Part shown: one piece after another, positions 22,716 through 40,121 of the stretch | How positions within the stretch are numbered: the first letter of the stretch is position 1 | Layout: each line of letters starts with the position of its first letter | From: Reticulitermes speratus | Taxonomy: Eukaryota; Arthropoda; Insecta; Blattodea; Rhinotermitidae | Reading direction: 5' to 3' | Assembly: GCA_021186555.1 (NCBI GenBank) | Contig: JAJKFL010000330.1 | Location: 27,705,444 to 27,769,443 of the forward strand | Length of the DNA: 64,000 nt | Translations under genes and position numbers: made by a program | The notes under the pieces: generated by a model | What the model saw: only the letters and a program-made list of their open reading frames with translations | Databases searched by the model: none | Told to the model about the DNA's origin: nothing

Positions 22716-25573
22716 AAATAAATATTTAAAAGGAAAGTGGAAGCATACTTGAAGGGCCATTGTTGCTTTATCACCATTCTTTGCCCATTCCACTCTTGAC
22801 CTTTCCCACACTCGTGTTTGTATCTTGGTAAATTATTGACTTGAGTTTGATCTCTCGTACAGCATTGCAAAATATAATTTGAATCATTTTACATATTTAA
22901 TTCATCTTGATGTACTTCATTGTTGTTGTAGTTCATTATCCACAAAAGTTTCCTGTGACTTAACAGTAGATGCACATACTCTCCATCACCTCAAACAAAA
23001 TTGGTGTGTTTAAGTTGCTAATTTATGATGAATTTGTGGTCATGGAAGGGGAGATGGATCAGAATTTTGTTTAAAAAATAAGTTTTGAAATTTGGTTCTG
23101 GCATGTTCTGCCACAAAGAAAAATTATTTTCATAACTCCATCATGGGGCATAGTTTAACTTCTGTAACTGTGAATGTTAATAGGCAAATCTTTTTCTGTT
23201 GGCAGAAGCAGAAATTAAATTATTTTGTTTAACTTTCTGATGTTATTTCTCCAAGCACTATGTAGCAGAAGGTAAAATCAAATGTAAAATGCCACTCAGG
23301 ACATGTGCGTGCATTGTTGTGGACATGTTTTGTGTTGCTAAATAAACAGCAATGAGCATTCTGTTTGCACTAACACAGGCAAATAATTTGAGCATCTTCC
23401 TTTGAACGATGTCACGTTTTACTGTTAGGTGTGAATGTTTTTAATAGTTTCATGGAGAGAGAAAAGGTGGATATCTTTGACATCTGGTAATTTCTTAAAC
23501 ACGTCAATCAGTTCTCCACATTAATATTGAAGCTTTGTCCAGTCTTGTCTTTTTTATTAACAAAGGAAAATTCAAATGGGCTTCCAGAAATTGTCTGTGG
23601 AACTGTAATAAGAAGCCTTTCATCTTCCCTGACTCAGTTTTCAACCGAAACATTGTTAATCGCCTAAATTAAATTCTCTGGTTTTTTTTTTTTTTTTTCA
23701 TGCATACAAGATTGTTAAGTAAGTTTAAATACATTGGCATTTTCTGTGGTGAGAAAAGACAGATAACAGTGGATACTGTTCCTTTATACACTATGTAAGG
23801 TAGGCATTTCAGATCCAAATTAGTATGCATTAATTAAAAATGTTCAGTTGAGGTGTTATGTATTTTGTACACAGAGAGATTCCAGATATGTATTTGATTT
23901 TAGCTTTGTTAAACCCTCTTCAAACAGTTTTCACATTTTCAAGTGGCTAAAATTTGTTTGCTCACTTAGTGGCTCATTATCACATATGAATAGTAGCTGT
24001 ACCAGAGACAGATTGCTAAGAGATTTGGTGATACATGCTATATCATATTAAAAGAAACAAAGAAGACTTGTTGATTAGGTTATACACTGACATTTTGTGA
24101 GTAAAACGTGTGACATGCATGTGAAGGTATCAGTACAGTTGAAAACTTTGAGTTTCTATAATGTGATTTGTTTCCTGTGCAGTTATTCTACTAATTATGA
24201 ATTTTTAGCTTCTGTAATTTTATGTGACTTCATCATTTTTGGATATGATATGTTTATGAATGTTGTAGTCTTATGGAATGTGACATAGTGTGGTACCTGC
24301 CTACCAGACTAGACGACATTACCTCCCAGAACACCATTTTTTCAAGTTCACTGCTGTTAGAACCTCAGATCTCACATTGTGATTATGATTACAAGCCAAA
24401 TGAAATTCATGACAGGGAAACAGGTTCTGTCTAGCCACACAGGTAGCTGTAGATTTGAAAAATAAAATTCTTCAGGTTTTGAAGGAAAATGTTAAACTGT
24501 TCCAATGTTCAGATTATTTTGTTATTATATTATGCTGTTGAAATTATGATTGTGTTTTTACTATAGTGAAATTAGGTTGTACTGAATGAAGAATTTGCTC
24601 TCTGTCATGATATTTTTTGTGACAAAGAGAGACAGTGTGATCACACAATTGTTTTATGTGGTTTTCTATTCCTTTCAGTGTCCCACATTTAGTTTTTGTA
24701 ACAGCATTTGAGATATTTCCAGGCAAGAATATTCATGCTTTTATATCAGGGTTTTGTAAACATTTACTCTGCCATCTTATGTTTAATGTTACGATCTTTC
24801 TTTGTTGTGTAAATCTTATAGTGTTTGATATGACCATATTAAAATTCATTTGCCTGGGAGTGATTGATTGTACAACAAAAACATTGTTTTGCACCAAAAT
24901 GTGAAATGCACTTATTTACATGTGCATGTGTACACAGTAATAATGTATTAAATTTTTTTAATCACTGAAGCTCAAACAATATGAAGTCCAGTGATTATGA
25001 TATTTAGATATTGCATTCCTTAATTTACTGTTCATTTTAATTGGTCAGATTATTTGCACCAAAGCTAAATTAGGATCATAAGTATAATCAGAATGTACAT
25101 TTGTTGCGTTGTATAGAATAATTGTTGTTGATGAAAATTCATGAAACTTCCCATTTGAGAAATGTTACATTCGTTATAATAGTTGTCAGTGAAGATTAAT
25201 TTAATAAAGAAAGTATCTTTACTGGCAAAATTTTTAGTCTTGCAACATGAATTTCTTTCTCAGTGAATTGAAACATCAGATTTGTGGTTGAAGGGGTTGA
25301 CCTACAATTTTTAATTGTTTGGAACCTATGGCCTGTTCATCACAATACAGCATTTCCCTTATCCTGTCCATTATTTTACTCAACTGGTAAGGCAGTCACT
25401 TGAATGTAGAGGTCTGATGAAGGTAAAGCTTTTTAACAAGAACCAAAAAAGAAGAAATACTGCTGGAACTGATGTGCTGGTAAACATGTTACTTTGTTGG
25501 GTATGATATAAATGATGTCAAGAAGTATAGTAAATGTATACATCACTGCCTTGCTTAACAGGAAAACACAGTA
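22716..25573. other. Dynamin intron, no gene seen
   Basis: AT-rich and CpG-poor, with a poly(T) run near 23,680. No convincing exon or named repeat. Confidence 0.5.
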
Positions 25574-25746
25574 CAGTAAAACCCATATTTAATGAATTGC
25601 TGGGGGATTAGAATATATTTCACTAAATCAGGGTTTTCATTAAATGGAGGTACATTGTTTATATGGAGCTATTGTCGGGACATGAAAAATCATCACTAAA
25701 TCCGGGATTTCACTAAATGCGGGAACATTAAATCGGGGTTTTACTG
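25574..25746. mobile_element. pogo-type MITE (173 bp)
   Basis: Inverted ends cagtaaaaccc and ggggttttactg are flanked by TA on both sides (25,572-25,573 and 25,747-25,748). The interior repeats short segments of the ends (actaaatc with nearby gggattt). It has no coding capacity. Confidence 0.8.
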
Positions 25747-26027
25747 TACTTTTGGACCTAAATAAATGTACACATTCATGCATGGATGTTTTCAGTAACA
25801 CGAGAGAACTCGAACTTTATGTGTGATCGCCTCTGCATGCACACTGACTTCTTCATGGATAACTGTTTTATTTTGCATGGTTTGGTATTTTTTGTGGTGG
25901 TGTATTGGTTTGCATGAGTTTAAAATTGTAAACTCTTTGGCGCTGAATTTCTTTGTGATAGATTACTTAATATTTGGTGCTTTTGTATGTCAAAGTCTGT
26001 CTTCTGTGTTTGAGCTGCAGTCTAGAG
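25747..26027. other. Dynamin intron, no gene seen
   Basis: A short AT-rich interval between two MITEs. Confidence 0.5.
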
Positions 26028-26339
26028 CAATGGTTCTCAAGTTTTTTGATACCACTTACTAAGTCTCATTATTTCTGCAGACCACCTCCCAAAAACGATC
26101 ACAACTCACAGACCCATGAGGCATATTTCTTGGTGTAATTTAAAGTTGGAATATTTACGAATAAGAAATGTACTTAAACTGTAAAAACCTTTATTCCCTC
26201 TATTTAAAAGTTTTTTTTACAGAAAACAGCAATTTTCCTACTAGTGATGACAATAAAACTAGGATTAGGAAAAACGTAAAGGAAAAAACATGTGAGCAGA
26301 ATCTACTGAACTTGCAGACCCCCAGCTGAGAAGTGCTGG
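26028..26339. mobile_element. hAT-type non-autonomous element
   Basis: The left end is caatggttctcaag and the right end, inverted, is ccagcacttctcagctg. Both resemble the hAT terminus CAGTGGTTCTCAA. The flanks tctagag and tgtagag are compatible with a degraded 8-bp target duplication. No coding sequence. Confidence 0.6.
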
Positions 26340-28045
26340 TGTAGAGGATGCAGTTTTTATCAGTAATGCAGCAGTCAGTATGACTATACCTGTATGTCAG
26401 CAATACAGCTGTAGGTATAACTACGAGTAAGTCAGTTAGTGGCTGGAACTGATGAATCAGTGTTTGCATATCTGATGGAAGGATGGTATTGTGTATTTTA
26501 AGAGAACTGATGGAAATCAAGCAGTAAGTAATTCTGGCCTGTTTGCAACAAGAAGTTGCTAAAATGTGCCTCTTAGCTTTACCATGACTGCTCTCTTTCT
26601 GTCCATCAGCATGTAACAGCTTGAAAACCACTGAACAGAGTTCCACAAAATTTTATATTTGTGAGTGTTAATTTGTGAACACATTCTGCTTTTTATTAAA
26701 ATCAGACAGAAATTAATATCTGTATATTTTGATCCACATTATTTCTTGTATTCAGCTTGCGCATAACTTGTTAAATATCAGAAGTGTTTTGAAACCAGAT
26801 TTCTAGAAAGAAACACGTTTTATGCTGAACACACTTTTTTCCAAGTGTTACGGTTGTCAAAATAATTAAAATGTTTTCAGGCAAAAGGTCTATAAAGAAA
26901 TTTTGTGGCTAATGCACCCTTTCCCTAAGTCTTGTGGTTTTCAAGATGATTAAATGTTTTCAAACAAGGGGGCTATAAAGAAATAACACACTTTTCCCTC
27001 AACTCTTGCACTGAGAAAGAAAATATAGTTCCCATACCCCAAATGTTATGCTGTATGCACAGCTAACATTGGAGAGATTGTTAATGAGGTATTGTCCTAC
27101 ATTATCTGGAAGTGTTGGGAGGAATCTTCAGAAAACTGCATTGAAATATGTTTTTTAATGTGTGAACCTACCAATTTATTTTACCTGGTTTTCTGTTTTC
27201 ATCATATTCTGTTCTGCATCCTTGTTGCTAAGCTTTTATTCTTTTGTAGAATGTATACCTACTTCCTAAGATGTGTACCCACTGTCACCAGGACTAAACA
27301 TTGTTTTCAGTAGATACAGCATGTTACAATCATGGTAGAAGATATATGAATTCAGTTGCAAGTTATTTAAATGGATGGGTCATAGTCAGGTGTGTCTGAA
27401 ATGCTTTCATTAACTGGAGTAGAGCAAAATACATCTTAAGTAAATGAGAAATCTGAGGTTACTTGTGCCATTCAATCAGGTTAGTGATTATAACTGCAAC
27501 CCCCCCCCCCCCCACACCACACACACACACACACACAAAACACACACTGAGTAGTTACAGCTAGGCCATGTTTTGCCACCTGTAATCTACATCACAGTGG
27601 AAACACTTGTATTTTGAGTGTGCTGTGTCCAGAGCAGAAAAATGTATGCTCAGCATCATATTTGCTTTAAGAAGAAACATTTTGGGCTAAAAGAGGCTGT
27701 AATATTTTTTCTTGAAAACATGGCTCTGTTAGGAGAAGTGATACATGCTTTGCTGTGTTCAGTTCTGTAGGATTTTGTTGATGATGTACTACATTTAGGA
27801 CTACTAATCTTTTGGAAATCTTTACTTGAGACTGTGGGAAATGTCCAAAAGCTAAGTAGTCGTAAACTTTGATATGTGTTCTGGAAATGTATTTATTATG
27901 AAAACAATGATAAGTGTAGTGATTGTAGAAGGAGGTTCATACTGCATGTGCATTTGATGCCTGTGCTTGTTTAACAGGTTGGAAAAGCCACATTGAAACA
28001 TTTTAGCATGCTTTGTATTGCTTCTGGAAATAGCTGCCAACTTTA
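26340..28045. other. Dynamin intron with a C/CA run
   Basis: AT-rich intron with a C-run and (CA)n at about 27,500-27,545. No exon seen. Confidence 0.5.
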
Positions 28046-28955
28046 CCGTATATTCTCGAATCTAAACCGCACCCGAATCTAATCCGCACCCAGTTTTTGG
28101 CGACTTCTTAAACGAAAAAAGTTAGTTCGCGATTCTAATCCGCACCTTTCCTTCAACCACCCCTTGCCCACGGGGCGACTGATTGAATAATATTGGATGT
28201 TACCAATGCGTTAAAATCCGACGCTACGCCTGTGGCCGATGAGTCATACCGATAGAGGCGGGGCCTTTCTCAACAGACGTGCGCAATCTCGTCTGAAGCC
28301 AGCTGATCTTTAGTTGTTGAAACGTGGGAGGTGCTTGTTCCAATTTGTCGTGTACCGTAGTTATGGAAGAGGGACACCTGAAATCTAAACGACTCTCATA
28401 TACGGCAAAGTTCAAACGTGAAGTTATTCGGTGCGCAGAGGAGAATGGAAACCGCAAAGCCGCTGCAATTTTTGGAGTTGATGAAAGCAACGTTCGACTA
28501 TGGCGGAAACACAAGGCAGCGATCAGCGGGTGTGAGGCGTCACGAAGGAAATTCACTGGACCCAAGAAAGGACGATTTCCTGAAATTGATGATGCAGTCT
28601 TCACGTTTTTTCAAGAGAGACGCAAGACTGGACTGTTTGTGAGTTATGATCTACTCGCGAGGAGGCGATAAAGAAGGCCAGATCTTTGAAATTCCTCGAA
28701 TTATGAGTGATGACGGCGAGTCTGATGAATAATAAATTATAATAATAAATAATAAAATAATAGATTATTGTATTGTATTGTTCTTACGTTGTTTTATTTA
28801 ATTACGTTATTGTTATATTGTACAGCAGCTCAATCATTTTTCCAAAATCCAGCTCTAGACCGCGAATCTAATCCGCACGCGAATCTAATCCGCATCTGAT
28901 TTTTTAGCCCTCTAAAACTGTAAAAAAAGTGCGGATTAGATTCGAGAATATACGG
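28046..28955 (+). mobile_element. pogo-like DNA transposon, deleted, with N-terminal HTH ORF
   Basis: The TA target duplication lies at 28,044-28,045 and 28,956-28,957. The inverted ends, about 28 bp, begin ccgtatattctcgaatcta. An ORF on the + strand from the Met codon at 28,363 encodes a helix-turn-helix of pogo/POGK type: SYTAKFKREVIRCAEENGN, RKAAAIFGVDESNVRLWRKH, then KKGRFPEIDDAVFTFFQER. Near 28,655 the frame slips, and EEAIKKARSL in the next frame joins directly to a few C-terminal codons, so the DDE domain is deleted. The motif cgaatctaatccgcac recurs near both ends and may be a transposase-binding site. The element is CpG-rich inside CpG-poor DNA, so it is probably recent. Confidence 0.88.
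28363..28671 (+). pseudogene. Truncated pogo-like transposase, DNA-binding part
   Basis: About 100 codons carry the first HTH and part of the second (GPKKGRFPEIDDAVFTFF, then KTGLFVSYDLL). The C-terminal catalytic DDE region is missing. If translated, the protein could only bind the element ends. The ORF runs a few codons past a one-base slip before its stop at 28,669-28,671. Confidence 0.75.
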
Positions 28956-29428
28956 TATTTATTTCTGTCTTTGTAATAAATTATTGTGTTGGTTGGGTAT
29001 ATATTGTCATCTGTGTGTATTGACCTATTCATGTAAGGTTATGTGATGTTGTTACAGAATAGGCCCATTGCTAGTGATGTTAAGTGATCACATGTCACAC
29101 ATTCAGTTGACAACAGTGCACTGTGGATCAAATATTGCCCGAGACATTATCTCACATATGTTGATCCAGCCACCATTCATCCCCAAATGTGTTCCATTAT
29201 TGAATGCCACAGAATGCCGCTGTTGTCATTTGTATCAAGTAAAACTGTGCCCATCCTTGTGAAGTAGAGGGAGCTCAGATGCAACACTCTAGCTGTGGAG
29301 ATGGGGAGAGATTCCAGTTGACTGAAAGATGTGTCACTGTTCCCACATACTCATATTTTCTGTTGTGTTCTACCTGTTTAGACCTATACATAGTTTTACT
29401 TTAGGCTTCTTCCAAACAGAATACCTAA
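28956..29428. other. Dynamin intron, no gene seen
   Basis: AT-rich intron. No feature was recognised. Confidence 0.45.
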
Positions 29429-30240
29429 CAATGGCAACTAGTGGGAGGAAGGATAAAACCATTTGCAATGAAGCTAGGGAAGTAATATACTATGTGAATT
29501 GGCCTGTGTAAATGAGAAACAGTAGAGAAAAGTAATTTTAATTACTTGTCATGTAGCTGAAAGAACAGCAAAGTACTGTGGTGTGTCAGTGAATGGTGAT
29601 TACCATGACCAGATGAACAGCTCGAGTTTTGAGAAGGCAGTGAATAAAAACTTGATCATGAACATACCAGAAAAAATCAGTGGTCATTTTTTATGATGCA
29701 CCAGAGGACAGTGTGCAAGTTGACAGGTACACAGTGAAGGAAGAAATGATTTTGTGGATTCATAGATGGGGGTTACTTGTGATACCACCATGATGGAACA
29801 TCAGCTGTACAAGCTCATTGATTTGGAAATGACCTCCCCCCCCCCTCCTCCACCCAAAAAATACCTATAGGATTAACCACATTCTGAACATGTGCAATCA
29901 TGTGGCCCTTCAACATCTCCCTCTTACAATTGTGATCTCTGTCCAACTGAACTTGGCTGGGCCAAAGTGAAATATTTTATTAGATGCAATAATGTGGGTG
30001 AGGAATTCTCTTTAAACTGGTCATGTAAAGTGTCTTTAGTAGCTGAAAGTGATTTGAAAGGCTTCTGTCACCCACCATGCACAGACACTGTTAGGATCAC
30101 GTTGTAAAAAGGACAGTATTATTTGGGATGTTACAGACAGGATCGTAGTATCAAACCGAATAAAGAGACTAAGGGGATATGATGATGTCATTTGGAGATA
30201 GGAACTCATATTCTTCAGACTCTGAGCTACCGTATCCCCT
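29429..30240 (+). pseudogene. Decayed Tc1/mariner-superfamily-type transposase
   Basis: Weak + strand similarity to a family of insect DDE transposases. There is an N-terminal MATSGRKDKTICNEA-like start at 29,429. A much clearer C-terminal catalytic block, PSYNCDLCPTELGWAKVKYF, lies near 29,915-29,975 (family form YNPDLNPIELAWAKLK), followed by a remnant of the KDSIIWDVTDRIVVS tail near 30,110. Several stops and frame changes occur, so it is a fossil. No inverted ends were found. Confidence 0.5.
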
Positions 30241-30879
30241 GGATTAGTATGTCAGTAAGTACGTAAAATGTAATAACATTTCTGACTAAAAAATGGAAAC
30301 AGAACCTAAACAGTAAAACCACTTAATCCAGCAGTGCACATGATATATTTTGGTAATTCTGATGCATAGCTAATCATTCACATCATATGTGTTAAGAAAA
30401 ACTATGCAGTGTTCCAAACACATTTTTGTAGGACTTATGTGTGTTTTTTCTACAAGGCTGCTAGTGCTGTCAAAGTCATTCCCATGAGTTGAGCGTAATA
30501 AGTATTTTGCTAGTGTCAAGGAGCTGAAACTGAAACCACTATCACTGCTGATTTAAAAAGCTCATTCTCACACTGCCTTATAACAAAATTGTGTGTGCAT
30601 ATGTGTGTGTGGGTGTGTGTATGTACAGATATTACTGGGGCAGTGAAATAAAAGGGGATGAAATGGGCAGGATATGTAGTACACATGGAGGAGATAGGAA
30701 GTGGATAAAAAATTTTAGTCAAAAAGTGAAGAGACAGACTCAGGTATAAATGTGGGTATTGTACTAAAATAGATCTTAAATAAACAGGGTAAATGGTGAA
30801 GTCAGCGCTGTTTACACCATGAAGGCATATTGAAGGAGAGGAGGTATATCTCCACTCATTCTTAACCTTGGCAGTAGAT
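30241..30879. other. Dynamin intron with a pogo-end scrap
   Basis: At about 30,316-30,340 cagtaaaaccacttaatcca resembles the end of the Tigger-like element at 18.6 kb, but no partner end was found. A GT-rich run lies near 30,590-30,625. Confidence 0.45.
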
Positions 30880-31095
30880 GGATGTGAGTGGTCAGCTTAA
30901 CACCCCTGGCCATTCTATCTCCAGGGGGGAGTGTTGTGGTACTCGCTGAATGGGAGGCTGGATGGGCCCCAAAACCAGTCTGGATGCTGTGGAGAAGAGA
31001 AAGTTGTCTTCCTCCTGCTGGGAATCAAACAGTGTTTCCTCAGTTGTCCTGTTGTTAGTGCACTCACTGTATTGACTGAGCTGTGCTGGCTCTGG
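30880..31095 (-). mobile_element. tRNA-derived SINE, family A
   Basis: On the minus strand the degenerate B box (gtttgattcccagca) precedes the body cagactggttttggggccca and a tail with ctggagatagaatgg. It is the closest sibling of the copy at 8982-9180 and is diverged. Confidence 0.65.
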
Positions 31096-31891
31096 AATAT
31101 GAGGGTTGATACATACATGGTACACTCTTGCTACAGAACCTAACACCCAGATGCTAGTGTGAACTACATTCATGTAGCTCACGTTACGGAGAATTTGTTT
31201 TCTACTTGATTGGTGGTCAGTTCTCAAGAAGGACTCTATTGCATGTAGTTAGTACATGGTTTGTAGTGGAGACTTGAATCTTCAGTAACACTTCTGTGAA
31301 AACCTTGCATGATTTTTAGTCTTTTGTAACTGAGTACCCCTATGCTTGTTGTGATGCAAGTGCAACTAGTAAGGCATTGTTTTGATTTTCACCCTGAGAT
31401 GGTAGAAATGAAAGAGATGTATAATGTACATATCAGTTTGTTCACGTCATAGCATGCCAATCCACATTGATTTCTGTGTTTTGTCTTGGCTTTTAAATAT
31501 AACGACCTTGTATTAATGTGATGCAACTCAGTATGCTACCACAAGTGACATTTAACTGTGAATTTTGTAAACCTTCCATTGAGTAATTTGTTAAAACAGT
31601 ACATATTCTTAATACTTTTGTTATAGGTGTGCACAAAGGATTGGTTTGTTTTGATGGATGTGCCAATTATATGTTCTCTCCATTCACTGATCCCAGTCAA
31701 ATGGCAGGCACTATCATCTTTATTTTGTGGACCTTGGTAGATAAAGTGTAAATGGGTTTGCAGCTTTTTAATAGTCTGTTACATTGTATTCTGTTCAGTA
31801 AACATGAATAATACTTTTATGTACATAAACTAATTAATCTGTCTAGTGATGTCCATTAATTTGTCTGCATTGGTTTGAAAGAATAGATGGG
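31096..31891. other. Dynamin intron, no gene seen
   Basis: AT-rich. A scrap of the SINE B tail (aatcttcagtaac, then ctgtgaaaacc) lies near 31,265-31,310. Confidence 0.45.
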
Positions 31892-32570
31892 GCACTTACA
31901 AATGATATGAACAGTTACATAAATGTTTTGGTAAGAAAGTATTAGGCACACAAAAATTAAACTCACCATTGTAAAGAGCATCTCAAGAAGTCCCCCAAGC
32001 CTCACATACCCTATGCAGGTTCAGTATATGCTCCATTTGTTGCCTAGCACACATCAAGGTGATACACAACTTCATGCCATATATTTTGTAACTAAGGGCT
32101 GTTCAGTGTTTGCAACCACAATTTTATTTGATTTTTCAAGTTGTTCATATTGATGTAAAACCAAACGTTTCTTGGCACGGAGAACGCCATCACACATCTA
32201 CAGTGAGGTGACAGCATTCATGAATGGGCAGTAGCCAGATCGATGGTTTGGTCAAGAGGAGTCCACTTCCTGGCTTACACAATCTCCAGATCTGATCTCC
32301 CTGACCTTTTTCCTGTGGGGCTTTGTGAAATGAAATTTATGTTCTCCTGGTGCTATAACCCTGATCAACTTAAGTGATTATTACAAAATGTTTGGCATGG
32401 AGTCAAATATCATCTGATGTAGCACAACATATGGAGCATGTGCTGAACTTGTGTAGCGTATGAAAAAAAGAATTTTCTGAGTAGTTGTTTATAACAGCGA
32501 GCATATAAGTTTTTGTGGCTGTTATGTTCTTACCAATAAATTTATGGTGCTGCCATCGTTTGTAATCACT
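31892..32570 (+). mobile_element. mariner-like DNA transposon relic
   Basis: Imperfect inverted ends: ttacaaatgat with ggtaagaa on the left, and ttcttacc with atcgtttgtaa on the right. In between, the + strand near 32,216-32,340 reads as a mariner-type transposase segment: an RWFGQEESTSWLTQSPDL-like block followed by FFLWGFVK. In relatives this is RWIGRGGPxxWPPRSPDLTPLDFFLWG. Here the conserved third catalytic Asp is replaced, and stops interrupt the frame. It lies about 200 bp upstream of the last dynamin exon. Confidence 0.7.
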
Positions 32571-32771
32571 CTGTACTAATTTCTGTAAATACGTAGTGAC
32601 TAAGTTATAGTATCATGTCTATCTCATTAGCTGGAAGTTATAAATATATGTTTCATATCTTTTCGTCCAAGGGCTTTTATTACCCAGTCTGGTTTTGATG
32701 TATAATTTGTTACATAATATCTAATTTTATTCCTTTTTGTGGTTCATTTTGTCTTTCTCTTCTGTTTGTAG

Positions 32772-32841
32772 GCGCCCAGTACCCACAATTCCTCCCAGAC
32801 TCCCAGATCGGCCCAACATTCCAGCAAGGCCACAGTTCTAG
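32772..32841 (+). CDS. shi: Distal alternative terminal exon of dynamin, proline-rich
   Basis: The acceptor tttgtag ends at 32,771. The first base g completes Ser with the tc of 8311-8312. The frame then reads RPVPTIPPRLPDRP followed by NIPARPQF and stops at tag (32,839-32,841). It contains a class I (RxxPxxP) and a class II (PxxPxR) SH3-binding pattern, as expected for a dynamin proline-rich tail. The phase agrees with the other alternative last exons. It lies 24.5 kb from the shared donor and 16 kb beyond the long-tail exon. I know of no described isoform with this exact tail. Confidence 0.75.
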
Positions 32842-37749
<4,908 letters not shown>

Positions 37750-37791
37750 TAGTGTCTCACTGTCCATGTATGTTTGAAGAGGTGTTTTGAA

Positions 37792-38060
37792 GTGTCACCA
37801 ACTAACTAACTCCATGGAACAGAGTCCTTTTTGCGAAGCGAATAGTTTCTCAGCTAATCAAGATATTCCCCGTATTTTCTGGAACTTGAAGGTTCATTAC
37901 TGTGTTCACACGAGTGCCACTTGTCCCTGTCCTGAACCAGATCAAGCCAGCCCAAGCACCCCCCTCCCCCCAATCCTGTTTCTTGGAAGATCCATTTCAT
38001 TATTATCCTCGCATCTACGCGTAGGTCTCCCAAGCGGAAGGACTGTCTAAGTGTGGTATA
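37792..38060 (-). mobile_element. 3' fragment of LINE family 2
   Basis: Antisense copy of the same LINE 3' end as at 4137-4470, starting with aactaactccatgga and extending through the decayed RT tail. It lies about 120 bp into FAM102 intron 1. Confidence 0.65.
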
Positions 38061-39399
38061 GTTAAAATTTTGTTTATGCATTTTTTACATTTGGAGTGAT
38101 GGTGATAAAAATGGAATTCACAATGAAATTCAAAGGCTAAGTTCAGGCAGTGCGTAGTATGTACGCACTCTTAATTTGGTAGTGTTGATGCTGGAGCGCA
38201 CACACATACATTTCGTTGGTACTGTATGTTTTAACTTTTCTTGATAGGTAAGGTAAATGAGACTTACGGTACTGTCAGCTTCATGAATTCTGCTAGTAAT
38301 ATTTAGGCATATTGGTGAATTTCCATGAAACTCAGGATTACTGACAGTAGAGACTGCTGCACATGCATATACTCATATTTACCAGCATTTTATCGTGAAC
38401 TTCAGAAGTTAGGACTGTACTTAAGCCATTACATACATGAAATTTCGTATGGTGGCAGACTTTTGAAAGGTATGCATTATTTATATTTATGTATCTGTAG
38501 AATATGTAGGACTGTGTAGCATTTGTTTTCTCTTTTGTTTATGAAAGTAACTGATGGACTGTTGTTGTGAAGTATGTGACCAGTATGGTGATAGATTTTA
38601 CAATTTCAAAATTAGTAAACTGTGTAATTCTTGGAATTGCTGTGCCTTTATATACAAATGGAAGTGTTTGAAAGAAGTGATGTAAGAATTGTTTTCCCCA
38701 CAACTTTTATTTGCAGGTTATTAAACAGCACAGTATGAACTGCAGATGTTAGTGTTGACTGAGATGTGAGTTTTGAGTGGGCAGTATAGTACTTATGGAA
38801 GTAATAAGTTACTTAAATCATTGAACTTGATAGTTTGGTATTAATACGTACCAGTCCATACTTTAGGTTGAAAGGTTAAGATGAAATAACAACAATGTCA
38901 GTTTTCAGTTAGGAAGTTATTTTCATAGTCCTCACACATTTCAGAATTTGCATCTTTCTCTGCTGTTGAAAGACAAATGTGTTATGCATGTGCTTCATCA
39001 GTCATAGCTTACACTCTGTGGGAAACATGAAAGATTCAGCAACCTTTTAAGCACTTGTAATTACAAGCAGTCAGCTACTTGATGAATTTCTTCTTCAGCT
39101 TTCACAGGTAGCCCATCTGGTCAGTTTGATGCAGAATTAATAATGAAACAATGAATGCTTGGAGATATTGTAGGTGTCCTTAGATGACTGGTCTGGCCAT
39201 TGTGAGGTCTTCACATGCGTGGAGAATATAACACACAAAAGAATGGAAATAACGTCTGAGCTCTGGGTGAGATTTGAACCTGGCCACCTTATTTGTTTTA
39301 TTGTACTGTCAAAGAATAGGCATGTGCTTTTAATTAAACAGAAAGGAGTTTATTGGATTTAGTAAACAATAAATATAAGTAGTGTTTATGTGTGGTTTG
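38061..39399. other. FAM102 intron 1, no gene seen
   Basis: AT-rich intron with no recognised element. Confidence 0.5.
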
Positions 39400-39850
39400 T
39401 GTATAAGTAATATGCATATGGTTGTGAAACTTGTGCTTATGCCATAAGGGAAGAACACATATTGAAAGGGTTTGAGAAGGGAAGTGGAGGAAAACGTTTG
39501 GATGTAAGAGAGAGGAAGTAACAGATTGGTTGAAAAAGTTGCATAATGAGGAGCTTGATAATTTGTACTCTGCAGCAAAGTAAGGAAGAGGTGTGGAGGA
39601 CGTGCAGTGTCCATGGTAGAAATGAGATGTGTTTGCAGAATTTTGGTCAAAGGATCTGAAAGGACGAATCCATTTGGGAGATCTGAGCATAGATGGGAGG
39701 ATAATACTGTATTATGGAAATAAGTTATTAATGTTTGGTTGGGTTCATCTAGTGCAGGGTCCAATGGTGGTGAGCTGTTGTGAATGTGGTATTGAACCAT
39801 AGACTTCGATTATTGACCAACTGAGTGACAGCTTCACATGAAGGACTGTG
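39400..39850 (+). mobile_element. Diverged 3' fragment of LINE family 2
   Basis: The + strand keeps decayed RT C-terminal text: the ETW-type turn, a RRLRVFENR-like stretch (attgaaagggtttgagaagg), an EEVT-like segment and a HNEELDNLYS-like segment. Many stops. Old copy. Confidence 0.55.
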
Positions 39851-40002
39851 TACCCTAGGGAGATCTTTTCTTTTACCTGCAGGACTGTACAACATTTTCC
39901 ATTAATAATCCAAAGTATAAAATCCCTGCCCTGAAACAATATGTTTTGTGTATCATCACTTCACTGGTGTTACATTATGTTTTGTTTAACAGAAAAATAA
40001 AC

Positions 40003-40017
40003 ATACAGTCTAGATAT
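40003..40017. repeat. 15-bp target-site duplication, left copy
   Basis: atacagtctagatat is repeated exactly at 40,823-40,837 and flanks the long hairpin element. Confidence 0.8.
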
Positions 40018-40078
40018 AATGTCACAAATTCACCAACACATGCACTTTCACTATTAAAAATTAATAGTTTGTTAAAAA

Positions 40079-40121
40079 GCCCTACATATGTTTCGGTCGG
40101 TTAACCGGCCATCATCAGGGG
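40079..40121 (-). ncRNA. Hammerhead-ribozyme-like motif, locus 2 left arm
   Basis: Reverse complement of the motif at 40,681-40,724, with stem I GCCC/GGGC, core CUGAUGA and GAAA, and a putative cleavage site after GUA. Confidence 0.68.
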
